A stretch of 41,678 nt of DNA from the NCBI GenBank assembly GCA_003162175.1, contig PMMR01000051.1:1-41678 (forward strand), written 5' to 3'. The translations under genes were made by a program, and so were the position numbers. The notes beneath the pieces were generated by a model. That model made no database searches, was not told the DNA's origin, and saw nothing but the letters and a program-made list of their open reading frames with translations. This document shows, piece after piece, positions 1 through 7,463 of this stretch; the first letter of the stretch is position 1, and each line of letters starts with the position of its first letter. Origin of the DNA: Candidatus Methanoflorens crillii (lineage in GTDB: Archaea; Halobacteriota; Bog-38; Methanoflorentales; Methanoflorentaceae).

Positions 1-131
1 ACCTCACGAAGAGCAATCGCTGTCGAAGGTGTTGCGCCCGGCGCGATTGTCCTCTGGAGCGTTGTTTGAACATCGGTTGCAATCGGGTAGCCTTTGGGTT
101 GAATTTGATTTAAACGACGCATTTTGTACAT
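1..131 (-). CDS. Partial hypothetical protein (N-terminal end only)
   Basis: An open frame starts with ATG at 131 (reading leftward) and runs off the window edge without a stop, giving about 43 residues that begin MYKMRRLNQIQPKGYP. A second in-frame ATG lies three codons in. A weak GGATG-like purine stretch precedes the start. I do not recognise the family; there is no signal peptide or membrane segment in the visible part. The remainder outside the window would decide whether this is a real gene. Confidence 0.4.
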   Translation of the reverse strand, partial: MYKMRRLNQIQPKGYPIATDVQTTLQRTIAPGATPSTAIALRE

Positions 132-263
132 CCTGATCTACAGGAAATCAGCGGGCCCGTTAAAAAGACTAAACACAACTTTTTGTATTCATAAGATCGA
201 TTCATAAAACTCTCTCCTAATATAGATTAAAAAATTTGATGCTTACGGGTCGCTTTTTCTTTG

Positions 264-646
264 TCAGGTTCCCACGGCTACGACAGTATTAGAGGAACTT
301 GAATGACGATAATTGACGTTGATCTGATCTTTGTTACTGATCTGACCTTCCATGAAACCATCTTCGTCGGCGTAGTAGAAGCTTTTTGTTGTCCTCGGCA
401 ATTACGGAGACGAATTTTTCCGTGGCTCTGGCGATTGTTTCGATAGCAAGTAATTCGGGTTTGTCTTTCACCTAAACCAAAAACAGATGGGCCTTCGCGG
501 CGTTCTCGCGCTTTTCTCGCCATGTCTCTTACTCGCTGCATTTGCTCAAGGCCGTCGTCGTAGCGGTTGTAGGCTGCGCCGTAAGTCCGTTTCGTATATC
601 GCTTTGCTAGGTAGTAGACAGCGAGGAGATCTAGCGGTTCCGCCAT
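264..646 (-). pseudogene. Frameshifted hypothetical protein
   Basis: Coding-like sequence continues through three frames. Frame 1 starts at ATG 646 (MAEPLDLLAVYYLAKRY) with a helical, Arg/Lys-rich segment to about residue 59. Near 469-478 the coding character moves to a second frame (KDKPELLAIETIARATEKF, helical). At the A5 run near 383-387 it moves to a third frame (YYADEDGFMEGQISN) that ends at a TGA at 264. Removing one base at each site would give one protein of about 127 residues. The family is not recognised. Either the gene is decaying or the sequence has two small indel errors; the reading of one original gene is inference from composition. Confidence 0.45.
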
Positions 647-832
647 TTGACTCGCCTCTCCACTTCAATCCTTTGCGCGCAAGGCTAGGTGTGATAACGT
701 ACTGAACAAGACGGCCTTCGCAAATCGGCTGACGCGCTCACGTGTTTGTTGGCGACCTACTTTGCCTCGTTTTGTTTTTCTTGCGACTAGCAGCAAACTC
801 TCTCTTTGACTCTCGACCTTTTTTTGAGCGCT

Positions 833-1192
833 CTAAACAACCGTAATCGTTCCTTTCATGTACGTGTGGATGGAACAGTGGTAGGGATACGTCCCGGTGC
901 TGTTAAACTGAAATGTGTATGTGTCGCCAGTGTTGAGGAGTGGCGATGAGAATGCCGGTGAATCGGAAACAACCGTATGTTGGACCGAATCATCATTTTT
1001 CCACGTCACATTCGCCCCTTTTTGAATCGTGAGCGTCGACGGGCTAAAGGCGTAATTCTGAATCGAAACGTTATTTTGACTTGCGGTGCTCGTAACCGGG
1101 GCCGGGTTCGTATTGGAGGACGAGGTGCATCCGGCGACCATTACCATTACACCCGCCAGAGCAACGAGCGCCAATATGTTGTATTTTTTCAT
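833..1192 (-). CDS. Cupredoxin-domain (blue copper) lipoprotein
   Basis: A 119-residue protein with an N-terminal Lys-Lys, a hydrophobic stretch and a lipobox-like AGC (Cys22), followed by a Ser/Thr/Asn-rich linker and a plastocyanin/azurin-type domain. Copper ligands are visible: His72 (QHTVV) and the C-terminal cluster Cys106, His109 and Met112 (HCSIHTYM). It should be anchored outside the membrane as a small electron carrier or copper binder. The ATG at 1192 is chosen over upstream in-frame codons because it is preceded by a GGAGAAGG ribosome site and starts the signal sequence. It is divergent from the membrane gene at 1418, which may be functionally linked. Redox partners are not evident in the window. 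Confidence 0.85.
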   Translation of the reverse strand: MKKYNILALVALAGVMVMVAGCTSSSNTNPAPVTSTASQNNVSIQNYAFSPSTLTIQKGANVTWKNDDSVQHTVVSDSPAFSSPLLNTGDTYTFQFNSTGTYPYHCSIHTYMKGTITVV

Positions 1193-1417
1193 TTTTCCTT
1201 CTCCAGCAGAGGTTTTTTTAGGGTAAACAAGAGCTCTGATATGAATTGCTCGTTTTATCAAGTTTGCCCGCGGAATCATTATTAGTCCACACTAGCCGCT
1301 CTTAATTTCAATTCAGAGGCGAGATAGCTTTTTTAAGTGGAGTTTGCCTCGCAGGCGAGACAAGATGTCGAAACGCAACGCTTTCATAGGGGGGAGACAA
1401 GAAAATAAAGGGGCTAT

Positions 1418-1831
1418 ATGGCGATTGATATACGAACGCTGGCCACAGCAAATCTTGTTGTTCAGCTTGTGCTTATCGCGCTCGTCCTAGCTGCTGTTTA
1501 TTTTGCGGGCAGGGGAAAGGTAATACGACACTGCACTATCGTTCGAGGAACCGTTGTCGTCCAAATCATTACGATATTCGCGATAATGCTGCCCTCGCTC
1601 CTCGGCTACGTCGAAAATGTTCCGCCAATTCCGTTCCTGTACCCTGAGCTCATTATCCATCACATTTTGGGGCTTGTGCTGATCGCGATCTTCATCTACG
1701 TCAACCTCGAAGTCGGACGCATCATCCGGCCCGTCGTGAAACGCAAAAACGCCATGCGTGCTGCTCTTGGCGTATGGCTGATCGCCATCGTTCTCGGCAT
1801 TAACATTTATCTCACAGTCTACTACGCGTGA
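1418..1831 (+). CDS. Four-helix integral membrane protein, DUF420-like
   Basis: A 137-residue protein with four strongly hydrophobic segments at about residues 11-30, 43-62, 76-97 and 112-134. Short basic loops separate them, and His residues lie at the ends of helix 2 (RHC) and helix 3 (IIHHILG). Size, helix count and His placement resemble the DUF420 family, but I assign this from pattern only. The start ATG has a GGGG ribosome site 5-8 nt upstream. The gene is divergent from the cupredoxin lipoprotein; a 225-bp gap between them holds an inverted repeat (CTCG..CGAG, near 1347-1358). A membrane redox or haem-type role together with the cupredoxin is a guess. Confidence 0.6.
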   Translation: MAIDIRTLATANLVVQLVLIALVLAAVYFAGRGKVIRHCTIVRGTVVVQIITIFAIMLPSLLGYVENVPPIPFLYPELIIHHILGLVLIAIFIYVNLEVGRIIRPVVKRKNAMRAALGVWLIAIVLGINIYLTVYYA

Positions 1832-2110
1832 CGCGGATCGTGACCAGACGGCAGAATCCAAGCTCAAACCTAGCGCTTGACCACGAGGATTCAACGTACT
1901 GGACGACGATATGACTTTTTTGAGCTAAAAGAGCTGATCGATGTGGGGGGCGAGCCGTTCGACATTAATAGAACTCGTTTTAAAGAAAGTTGAGAACTGG
2001 CTGACGCACTTTGGGCACATCCTTATACACAAATCCACGTATCCGGACACCTGAACTACGACGAGATACGAGACGTGGTCGAGACCGTCAATAAAAAAAC
2101 GTCGAATCGC

Positions 2111-2157
2111 CCGTCTTGAAATGACGTAGGTCGCCGGTTCGAATCCGCCCCCCACTG
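2111..2157 (+). other. tRNA 3'-half-like sequence (possible att remnant)
   Basis: The stretch reads like the anticodon arm through acceptor end of a tRNA. It has a stem CGTC/GACG around loop TTGAAAT (anticodon position GAA), a 5-nt variable region, a T-arm GCCGG-TTCGAAT-CCGCC with one C-C mismatch, and CCCCACT as the acceptor strand. No D-arm or 5' acceptor strand is adjacent. A 10-bp inverted match to the end (GTGGGGGGCG) lies 190 nt upstream at 1943-1952. The gap 1832-2183 contains nothing else I can support. Truncated tRNA ends often mark integration sites, and a phage-like small gene lies directly beside it. It could also be chance resemblance. Confidence 0.3.
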
Positions 2158-2183
2158 TCTTGGGTTCCTTTTTCTTAGCTGTG

Positions 2184-2315
2184 CTATTTTTCGCTAAACA
2201 CGGCAAAACCCGCATCAACGAGTGTTGTTGCTTCCTTTTCCTCAAGCTGCAACCCGTCGCCAGCTTTATGGCGTCCGAAGGTCTTGACTAACGTTATTTT
2301 CTTAATATTCGTCAC
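2184..2315 (-). CDS. Small 43-residue protein, phage-head-gene-like
   Basis: A GTG start at 2315 is preceded by AGGAGGT with good spacing, and a TATA-like TTTTAATATGG lies about 60 nt upstream. The product begins MTNIKKITLVKTFGRHKAGD and ends DAGFAVFSEK. The pattern G-(R/K)-(H/Y)-K-x-G-D, an acidic helix, then LVDAGFA resembles the short accessory proteins found among virus head/tail genes, which I know only by pattern. There are no membrane segments. It lies beside a tRNA-like end, so an integrated-element origin is plausible. Coding status is well supported by the ribosome site; function is not known. Confidence 0.55.
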   Translation of the reverse strand: MTNIKKITLVKTFGRHKAGDGLQLEEKEATTLVDAGFAVFSEK

Positions 2316-2513
2316 GTTTTTCAACCTCCTCTTTGTTTTCAGTTTTTCTTTTGCACATAGGACGTTACCATATTAAAACCTGACTTGAGGCGCCACACGT
2401 AACCGCACTGAATAATGACAAGCCTAGGGACGTTGCTAAATCGTCAAAGGTCCCTCTAGTCATGGCGCCATAACTGACGGGTTCGCTCTCGCTCCTCCTC
2501 AGTTCATAGACGC

Positions 2514-2708
2514 TTAATTTTGTATGAGGTTCTGCGCTTCCTTCACGTCCTTGGCTATCCTCACGCTCCCACTTTCAAACGCTGCCACTATCATGCTAAC
2601 AAGTTGCTATTTTGATATGTTGCTGCCGTCATAGTCCACGGTGCTGCTGAGGCCACCGGTGAGATAGACGGGTACGACGGTAGCAATTAAGCCCAGAAAG
2701 ACCGACAT
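2514..2708 (-). pseudogene. Two short coding remnants (possible decayed gene)
   Basis: Two adjacent minus-strand open stretches look coding but are too short to be a known protein. The first, 2607-2708, starts MSVFLGLIATVVPVYLTGG (one hydrophobic helix) and stops at TAG. The second, 2514-2594, reads MIVAAFESGSVRIAKDVKEA and ends at TAA. They may be two micro-genes or the remains of one membrane protein. Neither has a clear ribosome site. The rest of 2316-2966 holds a promoter for the 2184-2315 gene, a small open frame at 2845-2949 and a 6-bp GCCTCC/GGAGGC hairpin at 2811-2827. Confidence 0.25.
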
Positions 2709-2844
2709 CGTTGTCCAGCTCGTGTCATTGGTGTAGGCGCCCCACCGGTCCGGTGTTCAGGGGGGCATGACTCCTGCCGGGCAAACCCGAAATCGATGGA
2801 AGTGGGGGCAGCCTCCTCTTGGGAGGCCGCTCTTCCCGCTTATT

Positions 2845-2949
2845 TCATTTCCGTGCTTTAACGTCTGGGAAGTCAAGGGAGGTCCATTCCAGAAGGTGTG
2901 GAAGTGTCCCTTTAAGTCTGGTAATGTCTAAGTCTTCAGGAACACCCAT
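2845..2949 (-). CDS. Possible 34-residue protein downstream of F390 synthetase
   Basis: An ATG at 2949 opens a frame reading MGVPEDLDITRLKGTLPHLL and then EWTSLDFPDVKARK, ending at TGA 2845. Composition is that of a folded, soluble coding sequence. It lies 17 nt beyond the stop of the F390 synthetase coding region on the same strand. No clear ribosome site is seen. It may be a genuine micro-gene or the remnant of a longer downstream gene; the family is not recognised. Confidence 0.3.
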   Translation of the reverse strand: MGVPEDLDITRLKGTLPHLLEWTSLDFPDVKARK

Positions 2950-2966
2950 TCGCTTTTTATTTACTC

Positions 2967-4306
2967 TCAGCGACGGTCCACCAAACGCTTTGGCCGGCCC
3001 TTGATCCGGTAAAGTTCCAGGCCGCCTGGTTCACTAAAGTTGAAGAGGATATTAAAGCTCCCATCTTGGTGAGCTTCAGTCAGGAGTGGCCGGTACCGCA
3101 GGAAACTTTTGAGGAAATTCTCTTTAACTAGCTCCTTTTCACAGGCACTAGTATCCAAACATTCCATACTGACCCGGAGAGTGGTTTCCTCAGCATCGCC
3201 ATAAAGAGAAGCCCCATACTCCCCCGTTAGGTAGTCCATGTTTTCCCGCTGGAATACGCCCCTTTCCACATCTACCCGGTTAAAGGGTGAACCTGCCACC
3301 CACACCGTTTCGGCTTCCCTTTCAGGGAGCATGATCCGGAGGTGGGTGCGGCCACAGGGACACTGATCCCGGGATACCACCGCGGTGGTATCTTCCGTAT
3401 CGTAATTCAATAGTAGTGTCCCCGTCTTGCCCCCGGGGGTAACAGAGTCGTTAAAACTATCCTACCACATTCTCCGTCTTCCACAAAGTTGTTGACAGCA
3501 GGGTCGTAAACGTCCAGGTGCACCAGGTCCTCGGGCACGTGTAAACCCACCTTCTCATGACACTCCCCGCACATGGTCCCCTCGGTGCTGCCATACGTGT
3601 TATAAACCGGCACACGCCAGACTTCTTCTAGGAACGCCCGTGATTCGTCAGCAAAGCTCTCTCCACCAGCTAGCAGACGTTTAATACTGGATTCCTGTGG
3701 GTCCAATCCCTCTGATTCCATCCTTCTAGCCAAACGAAGCAGCTTAAAGACGCTACCCACAATCCCGGTTGGATGATACTTGGTTATTATGTTTACCGGG
3801 AAGGTGCAGTGCCCCACGGGAATGATGGTCATGTCTATCTTCTGGGCGGCCAAGGTCATGGTGTTAGCACCCACATTCATGCCGTAAGAGGCGCAGACCA
3901 CCACCCGGTCCCCGGACGTGAAGTTTTGAGAGACAAATGCTCGGGCATACTTCTCTGCATAACGGTTCCAGTCCTCCCAGGTCAAAAAGAACGATTTGGG
4001 GTTGCCGCTGGTGCCGCTGGTTTCGTGGACAGTGAACACCTCCGGCCAGTCTACGCACTTGAACTCAAATTCCTTTGTATCTGGGGGCTGTCTCTCTCTG
4101 ACGTCTTTACCAGATATGACCGGTAAATCGCGCAGGTCTTCGTGTTCCCTAATGGTTGTGGGGTCAATCTTGTTTGTACGGAACCATTTGCGATAAAAGG
4201 GAGAATTTTCCGCAGCGAACTGCACGGTGTAACGTATGCGCTCATCAACCAGGGCGTCCAGTTCACCCCGATCCATGGTTTCGATTTCTTGAGAAAAGAA
4301 ACTCAT
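2967..4306 (-). pseudogene. Coenzyme F390 synthetase (phenylacetate-CoA ligase family), frameshifted
   Basis: F390 synthetase adenylylates or guanylylates coenzyme F420 under oxidising conditions. The first reading frame (ATG 4306, MSFFSQEIETMDRGEL) contains the AMP-binding-fold motifs HETSGTSGNPK and NTYGSTEGTMCGE and ends prematurely as LLPPGARRGHYY. The second frame resumes at once with NYDTEDTT, continues through CPCGRTHLRIM and SPFNRVDVERG, and ends GRPKRLVDRR, the usual family C-terminus. The break lies in a C5G5 run at 3430-3439: one extra G would restore a continuous protein of about 445 residues. Both halves are otherwise well conserved, so the lesion is recent, a sequencing error, or a programmed slip. 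A GTG start three codons upstream (4315) is possible; a TATA-like TATAAAC lies near 4350. Confidence 0.85.
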
Positions 4307-4376
4307 AATCACCACAACTACTTGATGAATCTGTAATTCTTAACTATAACAGTTTATACGGCCCTTTTGAAAATAG

Positions 4377-4505
4377 TTAGGTTGAGGCAACGCGCAGCAT
4401 TTCCCCTAGGGCTGTCCCGGCATTGGCCCTGAGCATGCGTTTTTTTACGGTTTTTGTGGCCTCCGCATATGCTCGGTCATATATTGTTGACTGCTGCTTA
4501 GTCAC
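4377..4505 (-). CDS. Possible 42-residue helical protein
   Basis: A GTG start at 4505 opens a frame reading MTKQQSTIYDRAYAEATKTV, followed by a basic helix (KKRMLRANAGTALGEML) and a TAA stop. It is on the same strand as, and upstream of, the F390 synthetase, in a 300-bp gap. The composition is coding-like but there is no convincing ribosome site and I do not recognise it. It may be a remnant of a longer gene, since the frame stays open for about 20 more codons upstream. Confidence 0.3.
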   Translation of the reverse strand: MTKQQSTIYDRAYAEATKTVKKRMLRANAGTALGEMLRVAST

Positions 4506-4624
4506 CTCAGGCGCGGTCGCAGGGCTTCGAAATCCTGTTAAGTAGCTGCTCGTCTTGGTTTAAATCCCAGTCCAGGAGTACAACCTTTTAGAAAAAAGTT
4601 CCATCCAGACTTTTATTTACAGCG

Positions 4625-5437
4625 CTATACTATTTCTCCATTTATGGAAATCGTGTAATCCCTAATTATTATGTTTTTTTGGGCTTTTTCCAGTGCCCTT
4701 TGGACTATAATCTCGATACCTGAGCAGCAGGGAACTTCCATATGCACAACGGAAATAGATTTTATATCCTGTTTCTGGAAGATTTCAGATAATTTGTCCA
4801 CGTATTCCTCTATGGTTTTATCAAGTTTGGGACAGAAAATTATCAAAACCTTATGATTTAAGAATCGTCGATGGAAATTGGCATAGGCAAATGGAGCGCA
4901 ATCGGCCGCCACCAAAAGGTCAGCATTTTTCAGGTACGGTGCATTGGGGTTTAAAAGCTGTAACTGTATGGGCCAACTTCCGAGTTCTGAAGATAAGGTC
5001 ACCGGCTCATGCGTATGATTGCCCGATTTACGTAAATCCCGCGGCATTGAACCGGGACAACCGTCGACCAATGGTAACGCTTCGTAATCAGGAATTTCAA
5101 TGTTATTTTCCTTTAAAAAGTCAATAGCTTCCTTTACAAGATCCTCCTGGCCGTGTTCCTGAAGATGCTGCAGGTGGGCTTTTATGACATTAGGTCCTGC
5201 TTTTTCGATATTTTCCATAACCTTGCGTTCATCATACGGTTCGCCTTCTCGTGTTTCAATTTCTATAGCACCTTCCGGGCAATCCCCAATGCAGGCCCCT
5301 AAGCCATCACAGAATAAATCACTTATAAGTCTGGCCTTCTCGTCAATTACCTGCAAGGCACCTTCAGGACATCCAGTAACGCAACTGCCACAACCAGTGC
5401 ATTTTTCTTCATTGATTCGGATAATATCTCTTTTCAC
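4625..5437 (-). CDS. 4Fe-4S ferredoxin-domain protein with C-terminal unknown domain
   Basis: A 270-residue soluble protein. The N-terminal 65 residues carry a ferredoxin module: a full CTGCGSCVTGCP cluster motif, then the divergent FCDGLGACIGDCPEGA motif typical of this family. The C-terminal domain (about residues 120-260) has conserved Cys positions (VDGCPGSM, AADCAPFA, IIFCPKLD, VPCCSGIE) that could bind another metal centre. Proteins of this layout occur in clostridia and in Methanosarcina-type archaea and probably act as small electron-transfer or metal-handling proteins. Start GTG 5437 follows a GGAG site. Its A/T-rich codon choice differs from the neighbouring genes, consistent with transfer. 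Confidence 0.75.
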   Translation of the reverse strand: MKRDIIRINEEKCTGCGSCVTGCPEGALQVIDEKARLISDLFCDGLGACIGDCPEGAIEIETREGEPYDERKVMENIEKAGPNVIKAHLQHLQEHGQEDLVKEAIDFLKENNIEIPDYEALPLVDGCPGSMPRDLRKSGNHTHEPVTLSSELGSWPIQLQLLNPNAPYLKNADLLVAADCAPFAYANFHRRFLNHKVLIIFCPKLDKTIEEYVDKLSEIFQKQDIKSISVVHMEVPCCSGIEIIVQRALEKAQKNIIIRDYTISINGEIV

Positions 5438-5486
5438 GCATCATCTCTCCTTTCTATAGGATCAGGGCTTTTTCACCTCTAAATAA

Positions 5487-5785
5487 TCAACAGATGTTAT
5501 AGACCTCGATCGTTGAGGGTGGTTTGGGGGCAATGTCATGAGTGACGCTGACAATGCCGGGCACTTTGCGCTATAATCTCCCCGGCGACCTTTTCGAGGA
5601 TTTCAAGGGGAAGTCGGGTTGATGTCGCAGCTCGCGCATCGATGCTGTCCCAGCAGCGAACCTTGATCTGCTGGCCGCAGTCACGTTTGCCGTCGCGTAT
5701 GCCCGTAACACGGTTTCGTGAAGGGTCGCCATATACTGGACGACAGAGCAACCTCAACTGAAACGAGCGGCACATTACTTCTCAC
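5487..5785 (-). pseudogene. Remnant resembling the GMP synthase C-terminal domain
   Basis: Coding-like sequence passes through three frames. From about 5785 comes NVPLVSVEVAL. From about 5750 to 5560 comes VYGDPSRNRVTGIRDG, then IKVRCWDSIDARAA and LPLEILEKVAGEII. In a third frame ending at TGA 5487 comes VPGIVSVTHDIAPKPPSTIE. The last segment matches the GuaA C-terminal pattern V-x-x-D-I-x-x-K-P-P-x-T-I-E, and the preceding segment matches the dimerisation domain (S-x-D-x-x-x-A-x-x-x-x-LP). The rest of the gene, including the ATP-pyrophosphatase domain, is absent here. The identification is by pattern only. Confidence 0.45.
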
Positions 5786-5908
5786 TCCATAACTCGTATA
5801 TTTGCAGGCAATCGACCTCGACGGCTGAATAGTACAGCGGCTCCGCGCCCAACGCCGCGCTGCCATTCGTTTCCGACGAAAATATTTTTCTTGCCAAGAC
5901 TTCGTATA

Positions 5909-5960
5909 GTTACTATTGTCACAACCTTAGTAACGTTTATATATCGTGCTACCGTTACTA
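5909..5960 (+). promoter_or_regulatory. TATA box flanked by three GTTACTA-type operator repeats
   Basis: A TATA element (TTTATATA, about 5937-5944) lies 54 nt before the ATG at 5998. The 7-mer GTTACTA occurs at 5909-5915, inverted (TAGTAAC) at 5928-5934, and direct again at 5954-5960. The first two form an inverted repeat just upstream of the TATA box; the third lies near the expected transcription start. This is the layout of a repressor binding around a promoter, and autoregulation by the antitoxin-like product of the second gene would fit. Function is inferred. Confidence 0.55.
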
Positions 5961-5997
5961 CGCGTGACTGAAAACTGGGGTGTAGGGGGGTAGCGAA

Positions 5998-6366
5998 ATG
6001 ACTGCGGATAGCGAATATCGTGTTCACTTCGTAAAACAGGAAAACGGCCCACAAAGGCGGATCCGGCACGGCGCAGTCACGTTGCGCGCGGTGATAGAGA
6101 AGCGGACACCAAACGGACGCGTACTCGATAAAATGCGGCTCGGCTCCATTGACGTGGACGCGCTCGAATACGATGTCGTAAGCGACAGGAAAGAATTTTG
6201 GCGCGTCACTGATTTGTACCTCGACCTATTTGATATGCCGAACGATGCCGCCGACGTGGTTTGCGCGTATCTATCCCAGGTAGTGAAGCCGGTTACGGAG
6301 TGCGAAGCATCGGCAGATAACGATTGCGGCGGTCGGTTGCGCGAAACGATGCGCCCCGATTCGTAA
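5998..6366 (+). CDS. Hypothetical protein, first gene of a toxin-antitoxin-like pair
   Basis: A 122-residue soluble protein, acidic in the second half, with no membrane segment or recognised motif. The region DALEYDVVSDRKEFWRVTDL looks like a folded core, and the Cys-containing tail (CEASADNDCGG) may be disordered. The gene begins at an ATG behind a TATA box flanked by repeated operator-like 7-mers and ends 5 nt before an antitoxin-like gene, so the two are surely co-transcribed. A toxin role is an inference from position only; it could equally be an unrelated accessory protein. Confidence 0.6.
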   Translation: MTADSEYRVHFVKQENGPQRRIRHGAVTLRAVIEKRTPNGRVLDKMRLGSIDVDALEYDVVSDRKEFWRVTDLYLDLFDMPNDAADVVCAYLSQVVKPVTECEASADNDCGGRLRETMRPDS

Positions 6367-6371
6367 AAAAT

Positions 6372-6515
6372 ATGAAACGTGAAGATCGCGCGACGATATC
6401 GGTACACGTCAAGACAAAAGCCGAGATAGATGCTATGGGCAAACGCGGCGAGACGTTTGACGATATCATCAAGCGGTTGCTTGCGTGCTATCGCGAACGT
6501 TGCGCGGGCAAATAA
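6372..6515 (+). CDS. VapB-like small antitoxin-family protein
   Basis: A 47-residue protein reading MKREDRATISVHVKTKAEID followed by MGKRGETFDDIIKRLL. The pattern basic beta strand (TISVHVKTKAEIDAM), then GKRGETFDDIIKRLL, is that of the many short archaeal VapB-like antitoxins (often labelled DUF7557 or ribbon-helix-helix-related). The ATG at 6372 is chosen over the in-frame ATG at 6324 because the latter lies inside the upstream gene. Spacing of 5 nt from the upstream stop implies translational coupling. No PIN-domain toxin follows; the only partner is the unknown protein upstream, an inverted order compared with vapBC. Confidence 0.6.
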   Translation: MKREDRATISVHVKTKAEIDAMGKRGETFDDIIKRLLACYRERCAGK

Positions 6516-7002
6516 CGATTTGGCTGGCCTGGTACCACGGAACTGTCAGTATGCCAAGCGGCGCGGACGGCGAACTATTCACAATAAGTAACGCGCTTAT
6601 TGTCGCCCCCGCGTTTACAACCGTTATACTTCTCGCACCCTCGACAGCCCGTCATTAACGGGTAAATCAAATCACTCCCGTACAGTTGATACCTACGTCC
6701 AGGGAACAACTAATGATAGTCACGATTGCCGATGCCGAGACCGAAATAACCAGGGCACAGCATCGCTTGAAAGAAAGAGAACGTAGTGAGCTCCTAAGGC
6801 AAAAATAGGTATATCTGCTGTGCGCTGTCGAATTGTCAAGAGGAACGCGTGTGCCGTGCTCGATACCCCCCCGCCGACGTTACCACCTCATTAACGACGA
6901 GCCGGCCTTTATTGCTCATCGTCGGGCATAAGTGAACCCTCCGAGTTTTCCGCGACGAAAGTTTATTGGCTGCGCACTGTAATCCTGACACGAGGTTATG
7001 AC
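6516..7002 (+). other. 487-bp gap with a possible micro-gene at 6713-6808
   Basis: The gap holds two small open frames. The one at 6713-6808 (ATG to TAG, 31 residues, MIVTIADAETEITRAQHRLK then a charged helix) has coding-like composition. The one at 6551-6658 (35 residues, hydrophobic C-terminal half) is less convincing. No clear ribosome sites or RNA structures are seen. Confidence 0.25.
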
Positions 7003-7314
7003 ATGCGTTTTATGGTTAGATGTACAATACCGGCCGAAATCGCCAACCCACTGATAAAGAGTGGAACGTTATTCAAACAACTAATGAAGTATGTCGACGA
7101 CGTGAAGCCAGAGGAGCTGTACTTTACGCCCTCTCACGGACAGCGAACAATATATTTCGTGCTGGATATGCCGAGCATTGACAAAATGGCCTTAGTGACC
7201 GAGCCGCCGTGGCTCGATTGGGAGGCTGATGTTGAGATGACGCCGGTGATGACGCTTGCCGACTTGGAAAAGTCGGGACCGGACATGGAGAAAATAGTTG
7301 GCGACAGGAGGTAG
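7003..7314 (+). CDS. Conserved small protein, DUF3303/dimeric alpha-beta barrel-like
   Basis: A 103-residue protein starting MRFMVRCTIPAEIANPLIKSG with a central FTPSHGQRTIYFVLDMP segment and a C-terminal PVMTLADLEKSGPDMEK. The order beta strand, long helix, GQRT-strand, then VMTxxDLxKxGP is that of small DUF3303-type alpha-beta barrel proteins, whose biochemical role is not settled. There is no signal peptide or Cys. The ATG follows a weak GAGGTTATGAC site. It is followed after 149 nt by an iron-sulfur flavoprotein on the same strand. The family is assigned from pattern. Confidence 0.6.
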   Translation: MRFMVRCTIPAEIANPLIKSGTLFKQLMKYVDDVKPEELYFTPSHGQRTIYFVLDMPSIDKMALVTEPPWLDWEADVEMTPVMTLADLEKSGPDMEKIVGDRR

Positions 7315-7463
7315 CTCCGACCTAAAATAATAGACTAGTAAGCCCCTCAATTACGTTGTCGGACTGTAATAGTCGGTACACATGGCGTATGAGTTTGAGT
7401 CAATGTGCAGATACGTGTTCGTATGAACAAAAGGTCAAATCGATACAAGGGAGATGCAATCTT

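Noticed and set aside
487-705. Plus-strand open frame of 72 codons
   Set aside because: Antisense to the more coding-like minus-strand gene at 264-646; composition rich in Arg and Ser as in shadow frames.
1925-2245. Minus-strand open frame of 106 codons
   Set aside because: Its GGGFEPATYVISRR part is the typical antisense translation of a tRNA-like T-arm, and it overlaps the better supported 43-codon gene in another frame.
4511-4578. Second tRNA-like sequence (type II arm pattern with a GGTTTAAATCC T-loop)
   Set aside because: The anticodon loop would have eight bases, the T-stem has a mismatch, no 5' acceptor partner exists, and an open frame on the other strand overlaps it.
5782-6069. Minus-strand frame of 95 codons
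   Set aside because: It covers the promoter and start of the better supported plus-strand gene at 5998 and has no ribosome site.
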